Of a stretch of DNA of 64,000 bases, positions 8,519 through 17,805 are shown one piece after another. The stretch comes from Nakamurella flava. Lineage in GTDB: Bacteria; Actinomycetota; Actinomycetes; Mycobacteriales; Nakamurellaceae. Both the position numbers and the translations under genes were made by a program. The stretch's first letter is position 1. Each line of letters begins with the position of its first letter. The notes beneath the pieces were generated by a model, which saw nothing but the letters and a program-made list of their open reading frames with translations, was not told the origin of the DNA and ran no database searches. Location of the stretch: the NCBI RefSeq assembly GCF_005298075.1, contig NZ_SZZH01000001.1, forward strand, positions 248,001-312,000, read 5' to 3'.

Positions 8519-9276
8519 CCCTGCTGTCCTTCCTCTTGCTGGTGCTGGCCGGCGTCGGTGGGGGGCTGACCGGGAGCATCGCCGGGCTGGCCTCCCTGGT
8601 CACGTTCCCCGCGCTGTTGGCCGTGGGTCTGCCGCCGGTGGCGGCGAACGTCACCAACACGGTCGGCCTGGTCTTCACCGGGGTCGGCTCGTTCCTCGGT
8701 TCGCGCAAGGAACTGCGGGGCCAGGGGAGGTGGTTGCTGGGGATCGCGCCGGTTGCCGTCGTCGGGGGCGTGATCGGCGCGGTGCTGCTGCTCACGACGC
8801 CGGCCGAGGGTTTCGAGCGGCTGGTGCCGTTCCTGCTGGGCTTCGCCTCGCTGACCATCCTGCTGCCCCGGGGCCGGGCGGCTCGGGCGGGGCATCCGCA
8901 GGTTCGTCGGACGGGGGCCCTCGTTGCCCAGGCGGTCGCGCTGTTCCTCATCACCATCTACGGCGGGTACTTCGGCGCGGCCGCCGGCGTGCTGCTGCTG
9001 GCCCTGCTGCTGCGGACCCGCGACGACGACCTGCCGCGGGCCAATGCCGCCAAGAACGCGATCCTGGCCGTGGCCAACACGGTCGCCGCGATCATCTTCA
9101 TCGTCGTCGCCCCGGTCGACTGGGGGGCCGTCATCCCACTGGGCATCGGTTGCCTGATCGGTTCGCGAATCGGCCCGGTGGTGGTGCGATCGGTACCGGT
9201 TCGTCCGTTGCGCTACCTCATCGGAGCGGCCGGCTTCGCCCTGGCCATCACCCTGGGGTTCCGCGCGTTCGGCTGA
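8515..9276 (+). CDS. TauE/SafE-family (DUF81) membrane permease
   Basis: 253 residues from the ATG at 8515; the frame stays open upstream to 8272 but that part lacks membrane character and overlaps the divergent DUF1684 promoter. About eight hydrophobic helices in two halves, with the family pattern of a glycine-rich first helix (GVGGGLTGSIAGLASLVTFP) and its echo in the second half (TIYGGYFGAAAGVLLLALLL). Family members export or import sulfite, sulfoacetate, taurine-derived or other organic anions. There are no sulfur genes nearby, so the substrate is unknown. A GTG at 8509 is an alternative start. Confidence 0.88.
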   Translation: MTLLSFLLLVLAGVGGGLTGSIAGLASLVTFPALLAVGLPPVAANVTNTVGLVFTGVGSFLGSRKELRGQGRWLLGIAPVAVVGGVIGAVLLLTTPAEGFERLVPFLLGFASLTILLPRGRAARAGHPQVRRTGALVAQAVALFLITIYGGYFGAAAGVLLLALLLRTRDDDLPRANAAKNAILAVANTVAAIIFIVVAPVDWGAVIPLGIGCLIGSRIGPVVVRSVPVRPLRYLIGAAGFALAITLGFRAFG

Positions 9277-9388
9277 AGTCACAGGGGGTGACGAACGACT
9301 GCGACAAACGAGTCACCGGTAGTAGTGGTATTGCTACTCTCCGCGCAATTGCGGGCGGTGTCCGTCCGCTCCTGACCGGGGGGATCGC
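9277..9388. promoter_or_regulatory. Promoter region of the amidohydrolase-MFS operon
   Basis: 112 bp between the tauE-like stop and the amidohydrolase ATG. It has a short inverted repeat around 9318-9336 (AGTAG/CTACT) and locally AT-richer sequence, plausible as promoter or operator. Nothing more specific can be assigned. Confidence 0.3.
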
Positions 9389-11149
9389 ATGACGGTTCGA
9401 CTGTTGCTGGCCTCGACCGTGATCACGATGGATGAGGAGCGATCCCGGGCCGGCGCCGTCCTGGTCGACGACGCCACCGGGACGATTCTGGCCGTCGGGA
9501 GCGCCGACGAGTGCCGCGCCGCACTGCCGGCGGACGTCTCCTCCGGCGACGTCGAGGTGGTCGACCTCGGGGACACCGTCCTCGCCCCCGGCTTCATCGA
9601 ACCGCACAGCCACCCGGTGCTGTCCGGGATCTCCACCCAACCACCGGCCATCTGGATCGCCCCGTACGTCGGCTTCCCGACGTGGGACGACGTCGCGGCC
9701 GAGTTCCGGCGGGCGGACGCGGAGACCACACCCGGGCAGGCCCTGCTCTTCACCGGACTCGACCGACTCCTGCAGGGAGCCGACGAGCTGGATCGCACCA
9801 CCCTGGACGGGTTCTTCCCCGAGCGTCCGGTGGTGATCCTGGACAACTCCGGTCACGAGGTCTACTTCAACTCCGGGGCCATCGCCGTGTTGGGGTGGCC
9901 GGACGGCATCGCCCCGCCCGACCCGGTCGGCGCGTCGTACGGGCGGGACGCCGACGGGCGGTCCGACGGCCGGGCCAACGAGCTCGCCGCCGTCATGGCC
10001 GTCTGCGGTCCGGTGCTCGCGGACGCGGTCCCGCACCCGCTGCAGTCGGCCGCGCTCTGGTACGCGCAGATGGCCCGCAACGGCATCACCGCGACCAGCG
10101 ACATGACCTACGGCACCACGTCGCTACCCGCCTACGAGGCGCTGGCCTCGGTGCCCGACTGCCCCCTGCGCATCTCGCTCTACCACATGTCGACCGAGCC
10201 GGACGCGGACAAGCCCCTGCACTCCCGGGTGCCCGAGGCCATGCTGCGCAAGCAGGGCATCAAGCTGTGGGCCGACGGGTCACCGTGGGTGGGTACGGCC
10301 GCGCTCAGCTACCCCTACCTCGACAACGCCACCGTCCGCGGGGCCGGGATCCCCGTCGGACCGTCCGGCACCTCGACGATGAACTACAGCGCCGAGGAAC
10401 TGGACGCCATCATCGACCGGTTCGTCGGACCCGACTCCGAGGGGCACTGGCAGCTGTCCTTCCACTGCAACGGCGACGCCGGGCTCGACGTCGTGCTGGA
10501 CGTCTACCGCCGGGCCCTGCAGCGACACGGTCTGACCGGCAGCGACCATCGTTGGCGCATCGAGCATCTCGGTGGCGCCCGGGCCGACCAGTTCGCGACG
10601 GTCGCCGAACTGGGGGCCCACCCGTCCATGGGGCCGTTCCAGTTCATCTACTGGGGCGACCTGCTCGACGGCACCCTGTTCCCGTCCGAGATCGGCAGTC
10701 AGTGGATGCGGTTCGCCGATGCCGTCGACTCCGGGGCGTGCGTCTCGTTCCACAACGACGGTTCGGTCAGTCCCGCGATCCCGCTGCTCAACATCCAGGC
10801 GGCGGTCACCCGGCGGACCCCGTCGGGCACCCTGCACGGGCCGGAGCAACGCATCGGCCTCGACGCCGCCTGGTCCGCGCACACCGTGGCCGCCGCCCGC
10901 ACCCTGCACCGCGACCACGAGATCGGCTCCCTCGAACCCGGGAAACTGGCCGACCTGGTGGAACTCTCGGCCGACCCGGCCACCGTCGACCCCGACCGAC
11001 TGACCGAACTGGTGACGGTGCGGGGAACGTGGCGCGGTGGCCGGCGCATCGACCTCGACGCGTTCGTCGCCGAGATCACCGCCATCGACCCCAGCGAGCG
11101 GCAGGCCCACGCGACCGCGCTGCACGCCGCCCCGCGGCACACCTGCTGA
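9389..11149 (+). CDS. Amidohydrolase family 3 protein (YtcJ-like)
   Basis: 586 residues. Metal-binding pattern of the amidohydrolase superfamily: HSH in PGFIEPHSHPV (residues ~71-75), later LSFHCNGDAG, RIEHLGG and SFHNDGSVSP, placing the expected His, His and Asp ligands. YtcJ-type enzymes hydrolyse exocyclic amides or formamide-like bonds; the substrate is not predictable. Preceded by GGGGGATCGC before the ATG. Its TGA and the next ATG overlap (TGATG), so the MFS transporter is coupled. The pair probably imports and hydrolyses (or detoxifies and exports) one compound. Confidence 0.88.
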   Translation: MTVRLLLASTVITMDEERSRAGAVLVDDATGTILAVGSADECRAALPADVSSGDVEVVDLGDTVLAPGFIEPHSHPVLSGISTQPPAIWIAPYVGFPTWDDVAAEFRRADAETTPGQALLFTGLDRLLQGADELDRTTLDGFFPERPVVILDNSGHEVYFNSGAIAVLGWPDGIAPPDPVGASYGRDADGRSDGRANELAAVMAVCGPVLADAVPHPLQSAALWYAQMARNGITATSDMTYGTTSLPAYEALASVPDCPLRISLYHMSTEPDADKPLHSRVPEAMLRKQGIKLWADGSPWVGTAALSYPYLDNATVRGAGIPVGPSGTSTMNYSAEELDAIIDRFVGPDSEGHWQLSFHCNGDAGLDVVLDVYRRALQRHGLTGSDHRWRIEHLGGARADQFATVAELGAHPSMGPFQFIYWGDLLDGTLFPSEIGSQWMRFADAVDSGACVSFHNDGSVSPAIPLLNIQAAVTRRTPSGTLHGPEQRIGLDAAWSAHTVAAARTLHRDHEIGSLEPGKLADLVELSADPATVDPDRLTELVTVRGTWRGGRRIDLDAFVAEITAIDPSERQAHATALHAAPRHTC

Positions 11150-12717
11150 TGAGCAGCGGAACGGTCGCCGCCCCGCCCGTCAGCGGGACCGGAGCGGCCA
11201 CCCGGGGCCCGGTCGCCGGGTTGGCCCTGCTCGGGGTGATGGCCGGCGCCCAGGGCGCCGACCCGAACGTCGCCAGCACCGCGCTGGTCGGAGCCGGCCG
11301 CGGCCTGGGCATGTCCGGCGACCTGCTCGCGCTGGCCGCCAGCATCTCCACCCTCGTTCTGTCGGCAACGGTGATCTCCACCGGCCTGCTGGCCGACCGT
11401 CTCGGCCGCCGGGGCGTCCTGATGGCCGCCCTGGTGCTGGCCGCGGTGGGCGACCTGCTGGTGGCCGGCGCGCCGGCGTCCCCGCTCTACCTGCTCGGGC
11501 GGGCCCTGGCCGGGATCGGGTTCGGCGCGGTGTTCGGCGCGGCGTTCGCCTACATCCGGGCCATCACCCCACCGGACCGGATCGCCGGGGCGATGGGCGT
11601 CTTCGGTGCGGTCAGCGGCGGGACGGCGCTCGTCCTCACCTTCCTCGGCGGGGCGCTGGCCTCCGTGCACTGGCGCCTGGCCTTCGTGGTGCTACCGGTC
11701 GTCGCCCTGCTGTGCGTGCCCGCGGTCCGCGCTCTGCTGCCGGCCCAGGAACCGCGGCCGGACGGCCCGACCGACTACCCGGGCCAGGTGCTGCTGGCCC
11801 TCGGGGTCGTCGGGGTGCTCTACGGATTCAGCCATGCGGCGTCCGGGCTGACCTCCCCGGCAACCCTCGGTCCGCTCCTGGGAGGTTTCGCCCTGCTGGC
11901 CGCCTTTGCGTGGCGGGAGCGCGCGTCCGGGGCCGGCGAGGACCGGCGCTTCTTCCCAGTCGAACTGTTCCGGCGGCCGGTCTTCCTGGCCGCCGTGTGC
12001 GCCGGGTTCGTCTACAACTTCGGCACCGCCGTCGGGTTCCTGCAGCTGACCAACCTCTGGCAGTACGTCACCGGCCTGTCCACGCTGTCGGTCTCGCTGT
12101 GGCAACTGCCGTTCCTGGTCAGCGGCATCGCGGCGGCCGTCGTCGTCGGCCGGGCCATGACGCGCGGGCTGGCGGCCGCGGCCGTGGTCGGTATCGGGAC
12201 GCTGACCTCCGCGGTGGGTTTCGTCCTGCTCGCCGTCCTGCACTCGTCGACCTCGCTGTGGGGCTTCCTGCCCGGGTCGATCCTGCTCGGTGGCGGCGTC
12301 ATCATCGCCTCGCTGCCGTACGGCACCCTGATCATCTCGCAGGCCGACGCCCGGTACTTCGGCCCGGTGACCTCGGCGCGCACGACGATCGGCCAGTTCT
12401 ACTACGCCGCGGGCCTCGCGCTGTCGACCGTGCTGATCGACCGGCTGACCACCGGCGGCGTGGTGCGCCGCCTCACCGAGGCGGGGGTCCCGCCGACCCA
12501 GACCGGACAGGGCCTGGACGCCGTCACCGCCTTCGCCGCCGCCGGCACCCAGCCCGACACCGCCCTCGGCCAGCCGGCCCTGGGGGCGGCGACCGGCTCG
12601 TACGCGTCCGGCTTCGTCGTCACCATGCTCGTCTGTGCCGTCCTGGCGCTGGTCGTCGGTGGGGCGGGCTGGCTGCTGCTCCGCCGCAGCGCGCAGGCAC
12701 CGCCGGCCTCCCGGTGA
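11149..12717 (+). CDS. MFS transporter, 14-TM drug/solute type
   Basis: 522 residues beginning at the ATG overlapping the amidohydrolase stop. Long hydrophobic stretches consistent with 12-14 helices; the loop 2-3 signature is seen as GLLADRLGRRGVLMAA (residues ~81-96) and GRALAGIGFGAVFGAAFAYI resembles motif C/D regions of DHA2-type exporters. The MFS fold is clear; direction and substrate are not. Coupling to the amidohydrolase suggests a shared substrate. Confidence 0.88.
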   Translation: MSSGTVAAPPVSGTGAATRGPVAGLALLGVMAGAQGADPNVASTALVGAGRGLGMSGDLLALAASISTLVLSATVISTGLLADRLGRRGVLMAALVLAAVGDLLVAGAPASPLYLLGRALAGIGFGAVFGAAFAYIRAITPPDRIAGAMGVFGAVSGGTALVLTFLGGALASVHWRLAFVVLPVVALLCVPAVRALLPAQEPRPDGPTDYPGQVLLALGVVGVLYGFSHAASGLTSPATLGPLLGGFALLAAFAWRERASGAGEDRRFFPVELFRRPVFLAAVCAGFVYNFGTAVGFLQLTNLWQYVTGLSTLSVSLWQLPFLVSGIAAAVVVGRAMTRGLAAAAVVGIGTLTSAVGFVLLAVLHSSTSLWGFLPGSILLGGGVIIASLPYGTLIISQADARYFGPVTSARTTIGQFYYAAGLALSTVLIDRLTTGGVVRRLTEAGVPPTQTGQGLDAVTAFAAAGTQPDTALGQPALGAATGSYASGFVVTMLVCAVLALVVGGAGWLLLRRSAQAPPASR

Positions 12718-12754
12718 CCCGCAGGGGACCGGGAGGCCGGCGGTCGGACGCGGC

Positions 12755-13162
12755 TCAGGCGTGTCCCTGGGCGATCTGGTCGGTGTCCGCGGCGGTCGGC
12801 GTCGGGGCACCGTCCGGCGCCGCGCCGTCCGTGTTCCCGCCGGCCGAGCCGCCGGCGATCCGGTAGGACCACACCTCGCTCGAGACGCCCACCGGGTGCG
12901 GCGCCGGCCCACCGGAACGCTCCTGGGCCGACCGGTGACCGTGGGCGAACGCCGGGGACGCCATCCACGCCTGGAACGAGTCCTCGTCCCGCCAGCGGGT
13001 GATCACCAGCCAGGTGTTCCGCTCGTCGGCCGGCTGCAGCAGCTCGAAACCCTCGAAGCCGTCCTGGTTGTCGACCGATCCGGCCCGGGCGGCGAACCGC
13101 TTGGCCAGTTCGTCGCCGGAGTCGGCGGGCACGGTGATGGCGTTGATCTTGATGATGGTCAC
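12755..13162 (-). CDS. mhuD: MhuD/IsdG-type haem-degrading monooxygenase
   Basis: 135 residues from a GTG at 13162. The N-terminus VTIIKINAITVPADSG closely resembles mycobacterial MhuD (Rv3592), and the catalytic residues known in that family line up: Asn7 in KINAI, a Trp in FQAWM (residue ~66) and a His in AFAHGHR (residue ~75). MhuD opens haem to mycobilin and releases iron without CO. This protein has a ~35-residue extra C-terminal tail rich in Gly, Ala, Thr and Asp. No ribosome site is seen; CAAGAT lies six bases before the GTG, which would suit a leaderless mRNA. Divergent from the helicase gene. Confidence 0.85.
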   Translation of the reverse strand: MTIIKINAITVPADSGDELAKRFAARAGSVDNQDGFEGFELLQPADERNTWLVITRWRDEDSFQAWMASPAFAHGHRSAQERSGGPAPHPVGVSSEVWSYRIAGGSAGGNTDGAAPDGAPTPTAADTDQIAQGHA

Positions 13163-13306
13163 CCCGACATCTTGCCCCGCAAGCGGTGGAATTCGTCGTT
13201 GGTCCCAGAACGAAGCAGCTGGGCGTGACGGCACGTCCCACCAGGGACCATCCACATCCCGCTCCGGAATGACGTGTCCATCCGCACCCGACGGCAAGAT
13301 GTCCCC
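13163..13306. promoter_or_regulatory. Divergent promoter region, mhuD / helicase
   Basis: 144 bp between two divergent starts. The same 11-base sequence GGCAAGATGTC stands just before each start codon (13166-13176 on the minus strand, about 13292-13302 on the plus strand), forming a long-range inverted repeat. CAAGAT in each copy lies six bases before the start codon, the expected place of a -10 box for leaderless transcripts. A shared regulator could also bind both copies. Confidence 0.45.
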
Positions 13307-16300
13307 ATGAGTGACGCGCGTGGGCAGGACGACCGGCTGCGCGTTCTGCAGTTCTGGTGGACGAGTGAGCTGTTCAGTCCACAGTCGATCCCCACACTGA
13401 CATCGGCCTCGACCCGGCCGGCTGATCGTCAGACCGTCCGGTGGTCGCCGAACGAGCCGCTCCCCTGGGAGCGATTGACTCCTCCGCCCCGACTGCGGGG
13501 GACGGAGCGTGTCTGGCGGCACACGGTCTATCTCGGCGTCTACCCCCTGGAAGCGACCTACGAGTCCCTGCATCACGCGTTCGGGGAGGACCGTGATGCC
13601 TACGACGAACGGCCGGGCGGAGAAAGCGCTTGCGCTGCATTGGTTGCCGACCAGGCTGGGTTCCTGGTCCCTGATTCCGTCGTTCTCTCGTCGGCGCTGT
13701 GGGCGGTCGGCCGTATCCGCAGCCCGGGGATCCGAGACCCCGGCTGGGCCGATGGGTTCGACCGTGCGGCGCGGGAACTCCTCGAGGCCGTTGATGACTT
13801 CGAAGGCCGGCGTCGGGAGAAAACCGGATCCGACGGACCCCCGGCCCTCGACCGCGATGCGATGACCGGGCTGTTGGCCATCGCGCATTCGATCGCGGGA
13901 GTCGACGGCCTGACCGAGTTGGCCACTGCGCAGGTGGTCATCGACAGTCGGGCCATTTCCGTACGCCGGGAGGAGGACGCGGTCGACACCGACTTCCTCA
14001 ACAGCTTCTTCCTCGACGACCTCCGCCAGGTGCGCACCCAGGTTGCCAAGGGTGACATCGGCGCCGCTCTGGCCGCTTACCTGACACCGGAACACCGCGT
14101 CGACCCGGGGCGGCGTCTCGACGTCGTCGAGCGACCTGCAGTGGTCGAGGCCGGTGTGGTGGTCGAACGGCTCCCACCCGGGCGGTGGCCGAGCGAACCC
14201 GGCCATCCGTTGGCGCTCAGTCAGCAGTTCGCGGTGAACCAGGCGCTCAACGATCTGGGGCCGACGCGCGGGCTGATGGGTGTCAACGGGCCCCCCGGTA
14301 CGGGCAAGACGACGATGCTGCGCGACGTCCTGGCCGGCAACGTCGTGGAGCGCGCACGACGATTGGCTTCTTACGCCACCACCGATGCCGCCTTCACCCC
14401 GGTCACCCATCGGTGGAATGCTCAGGACGGACCCCCCCGACGAGTCAGACAGCTCCGTCCGGAGCTGACCGGATTCGAAATGGTCGTCGCATCCGCCAAC
14501 AACGCCGCGGTGGAGAACGTCACCACCGAGATTCCGGCCGATAAAGCCATCGCGAAATGCTGGCAAGGCTCTGCGGATTACTTCGGCTCGTTGGCGACCG
14601 AGATCCTTAAGGCATCAGCGAAGGATCAGCCCGAGGAGGCCCCGCCTCTGACGGCCTGGGGGCTGGTCGCAGCTCGGTTGGGAAACCGGAAGAATCGCTC
14701 CGACTTTCGTTCGACTTTCTGGTTCGACAAGAAGGATCCCCGGACCAAGGAAACCGTTCCCGGAAGTGTCCCGGCGATGCAGACCCGCCTGCAGCAATGG
14801 CACAGGGGACAGGTTCCGCACCGGACGTGGGGCCAGGCCCGAGAGTTGTTCGACCAGTCGTATCAGCGAGTCCTGTCATTGACAGCGGAACGGAGACGAG
14901 CCCAGGAGCGACTTCGACGACTACAGCCCCTGCGCGACGAGGAGCGTTCGAACATCGAACGAATCGCCCGAGACCGCGAAGCGCTCGCCGCGATCGAGCG
15001 AGCGTGGGCAGACGGGCACGCTTCGATGATCCACGCCGATTCCGTCCGGGCCGCTGCGGTCGACAATCACGATCGCCAGTTGATGGCCAAACCAGGCGTC
15101 CTGGAAATCATCTTCTCGTTCGGTGCCGCACTCAGGAAATGGCGTCCGGAGCTCGATCGGCTGGGGCAGGCGCTGCGGGATGCGCAGGACCGGCACCACC
15201 GAGCCACCGCCCTGTGCGATCAGCTACGACAGTCTGCCGAGCGCTCACGGGCGGATCTGCAGTCTGCGGAGCAGCGAGCTCAACGCATTCGACAGGAGCT
15301 GAAGATCCTCCAGGTGGACCTGTCGACGGACGAAAGCCGCTACGGCCTCTGCTACCCCGGTTCCGGGTGGACGGGTGACGCCCGGGAATTGCACGCACCG
15401 TGGCTCGACGCCGAGCTCGATACCGCCCGTTCGGAATTGTTCCTGGCCGCGCTACGCCTGCACGAGGACTTCCTGGCCTGCGCCGCTTCCGACCTGCTCG
15501 ACGGTCTCCGCGCCGCTGTGGAGGTGGTCGCCGGCTCGGTTCCGCCCAAGCTCGAGGACGAGAAGCGCCGAGCCGCCTGGCAATTGTTCTTCTTCGTCGT
15601 CCCCCTCATCTCGACCACCTTCGCCTCGGTCGGTCGCATGATGACCGGTCTCGGGCGGGAAGCGCTGGGGTGGTTGTTCATCGATGAGGCCGGTCAGGCC
15701 TCGCCGCAGTACGCGGTCGGCTCCATCTGGCGGGCGCAACGCGTGTTGGCGGTCGGCGACCCTCTGCAATTGCAGCCGGTCGTGACCATCCCGCCCAAGG
15801 CGCAGCGCGACATCGCCGGGTTCTACCGTGTGTCGGGAGTCTGGCTGCCGCCGCGGGCCTCAGTGCAGACGCTGGCCGACCGCGTGGCGGCCACCGGGAC
15901 ATTCCTCCCCCAGGGCGATGACCAGGTCTGGGTCAGCGCGCCGCTCCGTGTGCACCGCCGCTGTGACGATCCGATGTTCGGCGTCAGCAACCGCATTGCC
16001 TACGGGAACATCATGGTCAACGGTGTGCGCCGAAAGTCGGACAAGTTCGGCGACGAAGATGCAGAAAAGCTTGTCTGGCCCAGTTTCTGGGCCAACACGG
16101 CCGCCGTCCAGGCCGGGACGCATGTGCAACCCGGTCAGATGGAACGTCTGCGCGGCGCGCTGTCGTATGTCAGCGGGATGGACATTCCCCTGTCCGAAGT
16201 CATCGCCATCTCTCCGTTCAGGGAGGTTGCCGACCGGCTGGCCGCTCTGGCCCACGAGTACCCGGGGTTGCGAGCCGGGACGATCCACACGGCTCAGGGA

Positions 16301-16501
16301 CGCGAGGCGGACGTGGTGATCCTGGTGCTGGGTGGCGACCCTTCTCGCCCGGGAGCCCAGGTGTGGGCGTCGTCGTCGCCCAACCTGGTGAACGTCGCGG
16401 TCAGCCGGGCCAAGCGTCGCCTCTACGTCATCGGCGATCGCGATGCCTGGGGCCGTTACCCGCACTTTCGGGAGTTGGCCCAGGCACTGCCGACCAGGTG
16501 A
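13307..16501 (+). CDS. Superfamily 1 DNA/RNA helicase (DNA2/NAM7/Upf1-like)
   Basis: 1064 residues from the ATG at 13307. Walker [15 protein letters not shown] at ~residues 325-338; Walker B WLFIDEAGQASPQY at ~790-803, with DEAGQ typical of the Upf1/DNA2/NAM7 group; GDPLQLQPV motif III; GTIHTAQGREADVVIL and NVAVSRAKRRLYVIGD as motifs V-VI near the C-terminus. An N-terminal domain of ~320 residues (starts LRVLQFWWTSELFSP) and a charged, probably coiled-coil insertion (~520-680) separate the motifs. No nuclease motif was recognised. Codon use looks somewhat less GC-extreme than neighbours. Could act in nucleic-acid repair or antiphage defence; unassigned. Confidence 0.88.
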   Translation: MSDARGQDDRLRVLQFWWTSELFSPQSIPTLTSASTRPADRQTVRWSPNEPLPWERLTPPPRLRGTERVWRHTVYLGVYPLEATYESLHHAFGEDRDAYDERPGGESACAALVADQAGFLVPDSVVLSSALWAVGRIRSPGIRDPGWADGFDRAARELLEAVDDFEGRRREKTGSDGPPALDRDAMTGLLAIAHSIAGVDGLTELATAQVVIDSRAISVRREEDAVDTDFLNSFFLDDLRQVRTQVAKGDIGAALAAYLTPEHRVDPGRRLDVVERPAVVEAGVVVERLPPGRWPSEPGHPLALSQQFAVNQALNDLGPTRGLMGVNGPPGTGKTTMLRDVLAGNVVERARRLASYATTDAAFTPVTHRWNAQDGPPRRVRQLRPELTGFEMVVASANNAAVENVTTEIPADKAIAKCWQGSADYFGSLATEILKASAKDQPEEAPPLTAWGLVAARLGNRKNRSDFRSTFWFDKKDPRTKETVPGSVPAMQTRLQQWHRGQVPHRTWGQARELFDQSYQRVLSLTAERRRAQERLRRLQPLRDEERSNIERIARDREALAAIERAWADGHASMIHADSVRAAAVDNHDRQLMAKPGVLEIIFSFGAALRKWRPELDRLGQALRDAQDRHHRATALCDQLRQSAERSRADLQSAEQRAQRIRQELKILQVDLSTDESRYGLCYPGSGWTGDARELHAPWLDAELDTARSELFLAALRLHEDFLACAASDLLDGLRAAVEVVAGSVPPKLEDEKRRAAWQLFFFVVPLISTTFASVGRMMTGLGREALGWLFIDEAGQASPQYAVGSIWRAQRVLAVGDPLQLQPVVTIPPKAQRDIAGFYRVSGVWLPPRASVQTLADRVAATGTFLPQGDDQVWVSAPLRVHRRCDDPMFGVSNRIAYGNIMVNGVRRKSDKFGDEDAEKLVWPSFWANTAAVQAGTHVQPGQMERLRGALSYVSGMDIPLSEVIAISPFREVADRLAALAHEYPGLRAGTIHTAQGREADVVILVLGGDPSRPGAQVWASSSPNLVNVAVSRAKRRLYVIGDRDAWGRYPHFRELAQALPTR

Positions 16502-16528
16502 CCGCTACGGACTGGCCCGGTAACGCCA

Positions 16529-16572
16529 ACGGCCCCGGTCCGCCCGCCATTGGGTCGGGAGACCGGGGCCGT
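16529..16572. terminator. Bidirectional terminator, helicase / cyclophilin
   Basis: A perfect 12-bp stem (ACGGCCCCGGTC, 16529-16540, with its complement at 16561-16572) and a 20-nt loop, sitting between two convergent genes. Confidence 0.8.
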
Positions 16573-16584
16573 CGAGGCGTGCGA

Positions 16585-17586
16585 TCAGCTGGACGCGGGC
16601 GCGCTCGTCTCCGGGGCCGAAGCCTCGGGGCTGCCGGTCGCCGGGTCGGACGAGGCGTCCGTCGGGGCGGCGCCACCGTCCACGGCCGACGGGTCGAGAC
16701 CCGGGACGTCCGTCGACGCGGACGGGGTGGCGTAGGTGCCCGAGCCCTGCAGGGCGTCCTCGGGGACGACGACCTTGGAGATGGTCGCGGTGGTGGCCGG
16801 GGCGCCGTCCTGCGCGCCGTTGGCCGTGCCGCCCGCGGCGATCTGCTGGACCACGTCCATCCCGTTGCCGTCGACCTTGCCCAGCACCGTGTACTGCGGG
16901 GTCAGACCGGGGGAGTCGCCGTAGACGATGAAGAACTGCGAGCCGGTGTCGCTGGCGCCCGCGTTGGCCAGGGCGATGGTGCCCACCGGGTAGGAGTCAC
17001 CCGTGCTCTGGCCCGTCGTCGGGTCGACATTGCCGGTCGGCGGTTCGCTGGCGTAGCTGTAGCCGGGGCCACCGTTGCCCTGACCACTGGGGTCGCCGCA
17101 CTGCAGGACGTTCAGACCGGCGCTCTTGGTCAACCGCCAGCAGGTGGTGTCGTTGTAGAAGCCCTGCTGGGCCAGCGACAGGAACGCGTTGACCCCGCAG
17201 GGGGCCGTCGCCCGGTCCAGGGTTATGGGAACGGCGGAACCGTTGAGGGTGATCTCGGCCTGCACCGTGCCGCTGTTGAGCGGTGAGAGATTGTCGGGGG
17301 CGCTGACGGATTTGGCCGCCGCCCCCGACGCGGGATAGGAGCACGGGGTGCTCGGCGCCGTCGAGCTCGGAGTGGCACTGCCGTCCGCGCCGGATGCTGT
17401 CGAGGTGGCCGGGGAGGAGTGGTCGGCGAAGATCAGCCATACCGCACCCGAGACCACGAGTACGGCGGCCACGACCCCCACGACGAGCAGGCGCTGCCGG
17501 CGGCGCCGTTCCTGCTGCTGCCGACGGACGAGTTGCCGTTCGAGCTTGCGCTTCGCGGCTTCCCGACGCTGCTGGTTGGTGGGCAT
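16585..17586 (-). CDS. ppiB: Membrane-anchored peptidyl-prolyl cis-trans isomerase (cyclophilin)
   Basis: 333 residues. A strongly basic N-terminus (many Arg/Lys/Gln to ~residue 32), a single transmembrane helix (~33-53), a Ser/Thr/Ala-rich linker and then a cyclophilin domain (~residues 95-265) with GTIALANAGASDTGSQFFI, the conserved substrate/catalytic stretch; the C-terminal ~60 residues are low-complexity Pro/Ala/Ser. It should be anchored with the isomerase domain outside the membrane. Same architecture and position as M. tuberculosis Rv2582, next to the MBL gene and hisS. The catalytic Arg of classical cyclophilins (RxxxxFMIQ) is replaced here by TCWRLTKSAGLNVLQCG, a variant common in this family. 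Confidence 0.9.
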   Translation of the reverse strand: MPTNQQRREAAKRKLERQLVRRQQQERRRRQRLLVVGVVAAVLVVSGAVWLIFADHSSPATSTASGADGSATPSSTAPSTPCSYPASGAAAKSVSAPDNLSPLNSGTVQAEITLNGSAVPITLDRATAPCGVNAFLSLAQQGFYNDTTCWRLTKSAGLNVLQCGDPSGQGNGGPGYSYASEPPTGNVDPTTGQSTGDSYPVGTIALANAGASDTGSQFFIVYGDSPGLTPQYTVLGKVDGNGMDVVQQIAAGGTANGAQDGAPATTATISKVVVPEDALQGSGTYATPSASTDVPGLDPSAVDGGAAPTDASSDPATGSPEASAPETSAPASS

Positions 17587-17805
17587 GCTGGCCGTCCTCC
17601 TGCTGCGCTGACCCTCTCGGGCTGACGTACTGCCTCTGTCGTCCCCGCCGGCGGTCCCCCTGGAGGCCGTCCCGCCCGGTGCAGTCGACGATCGTCGAGC
17701 TGATCCCGGCCGCTTACTCTAGGCGAGCGAGGTCGACCGACCGGCGCACGAACCGGGCAAGACCATGAGAACCGACTGTGGGGAGACCGAAGTGAGGGTG
17801 GGCCG
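17587..17805. promoter_or_regulatory. Divergent control region, cyclophilin / MBL-hisS
   Basis: 219 bp between the cyclophilin start and the MBL GTG. TACTCTAGGC around 17714-17723 may include -10 elements on either strand. No repeat or riboswitch fold recognised. Confidence 0.3.

Noticed and set aside
9511-11148. Long upstream extension of the MFS frame (1068 codons in total)
   Set aside because: The first ~546 codons are Arg/Pro-rich shadow of the amidohydrolase in another frame; only the part from 11149 has transporter sequence.
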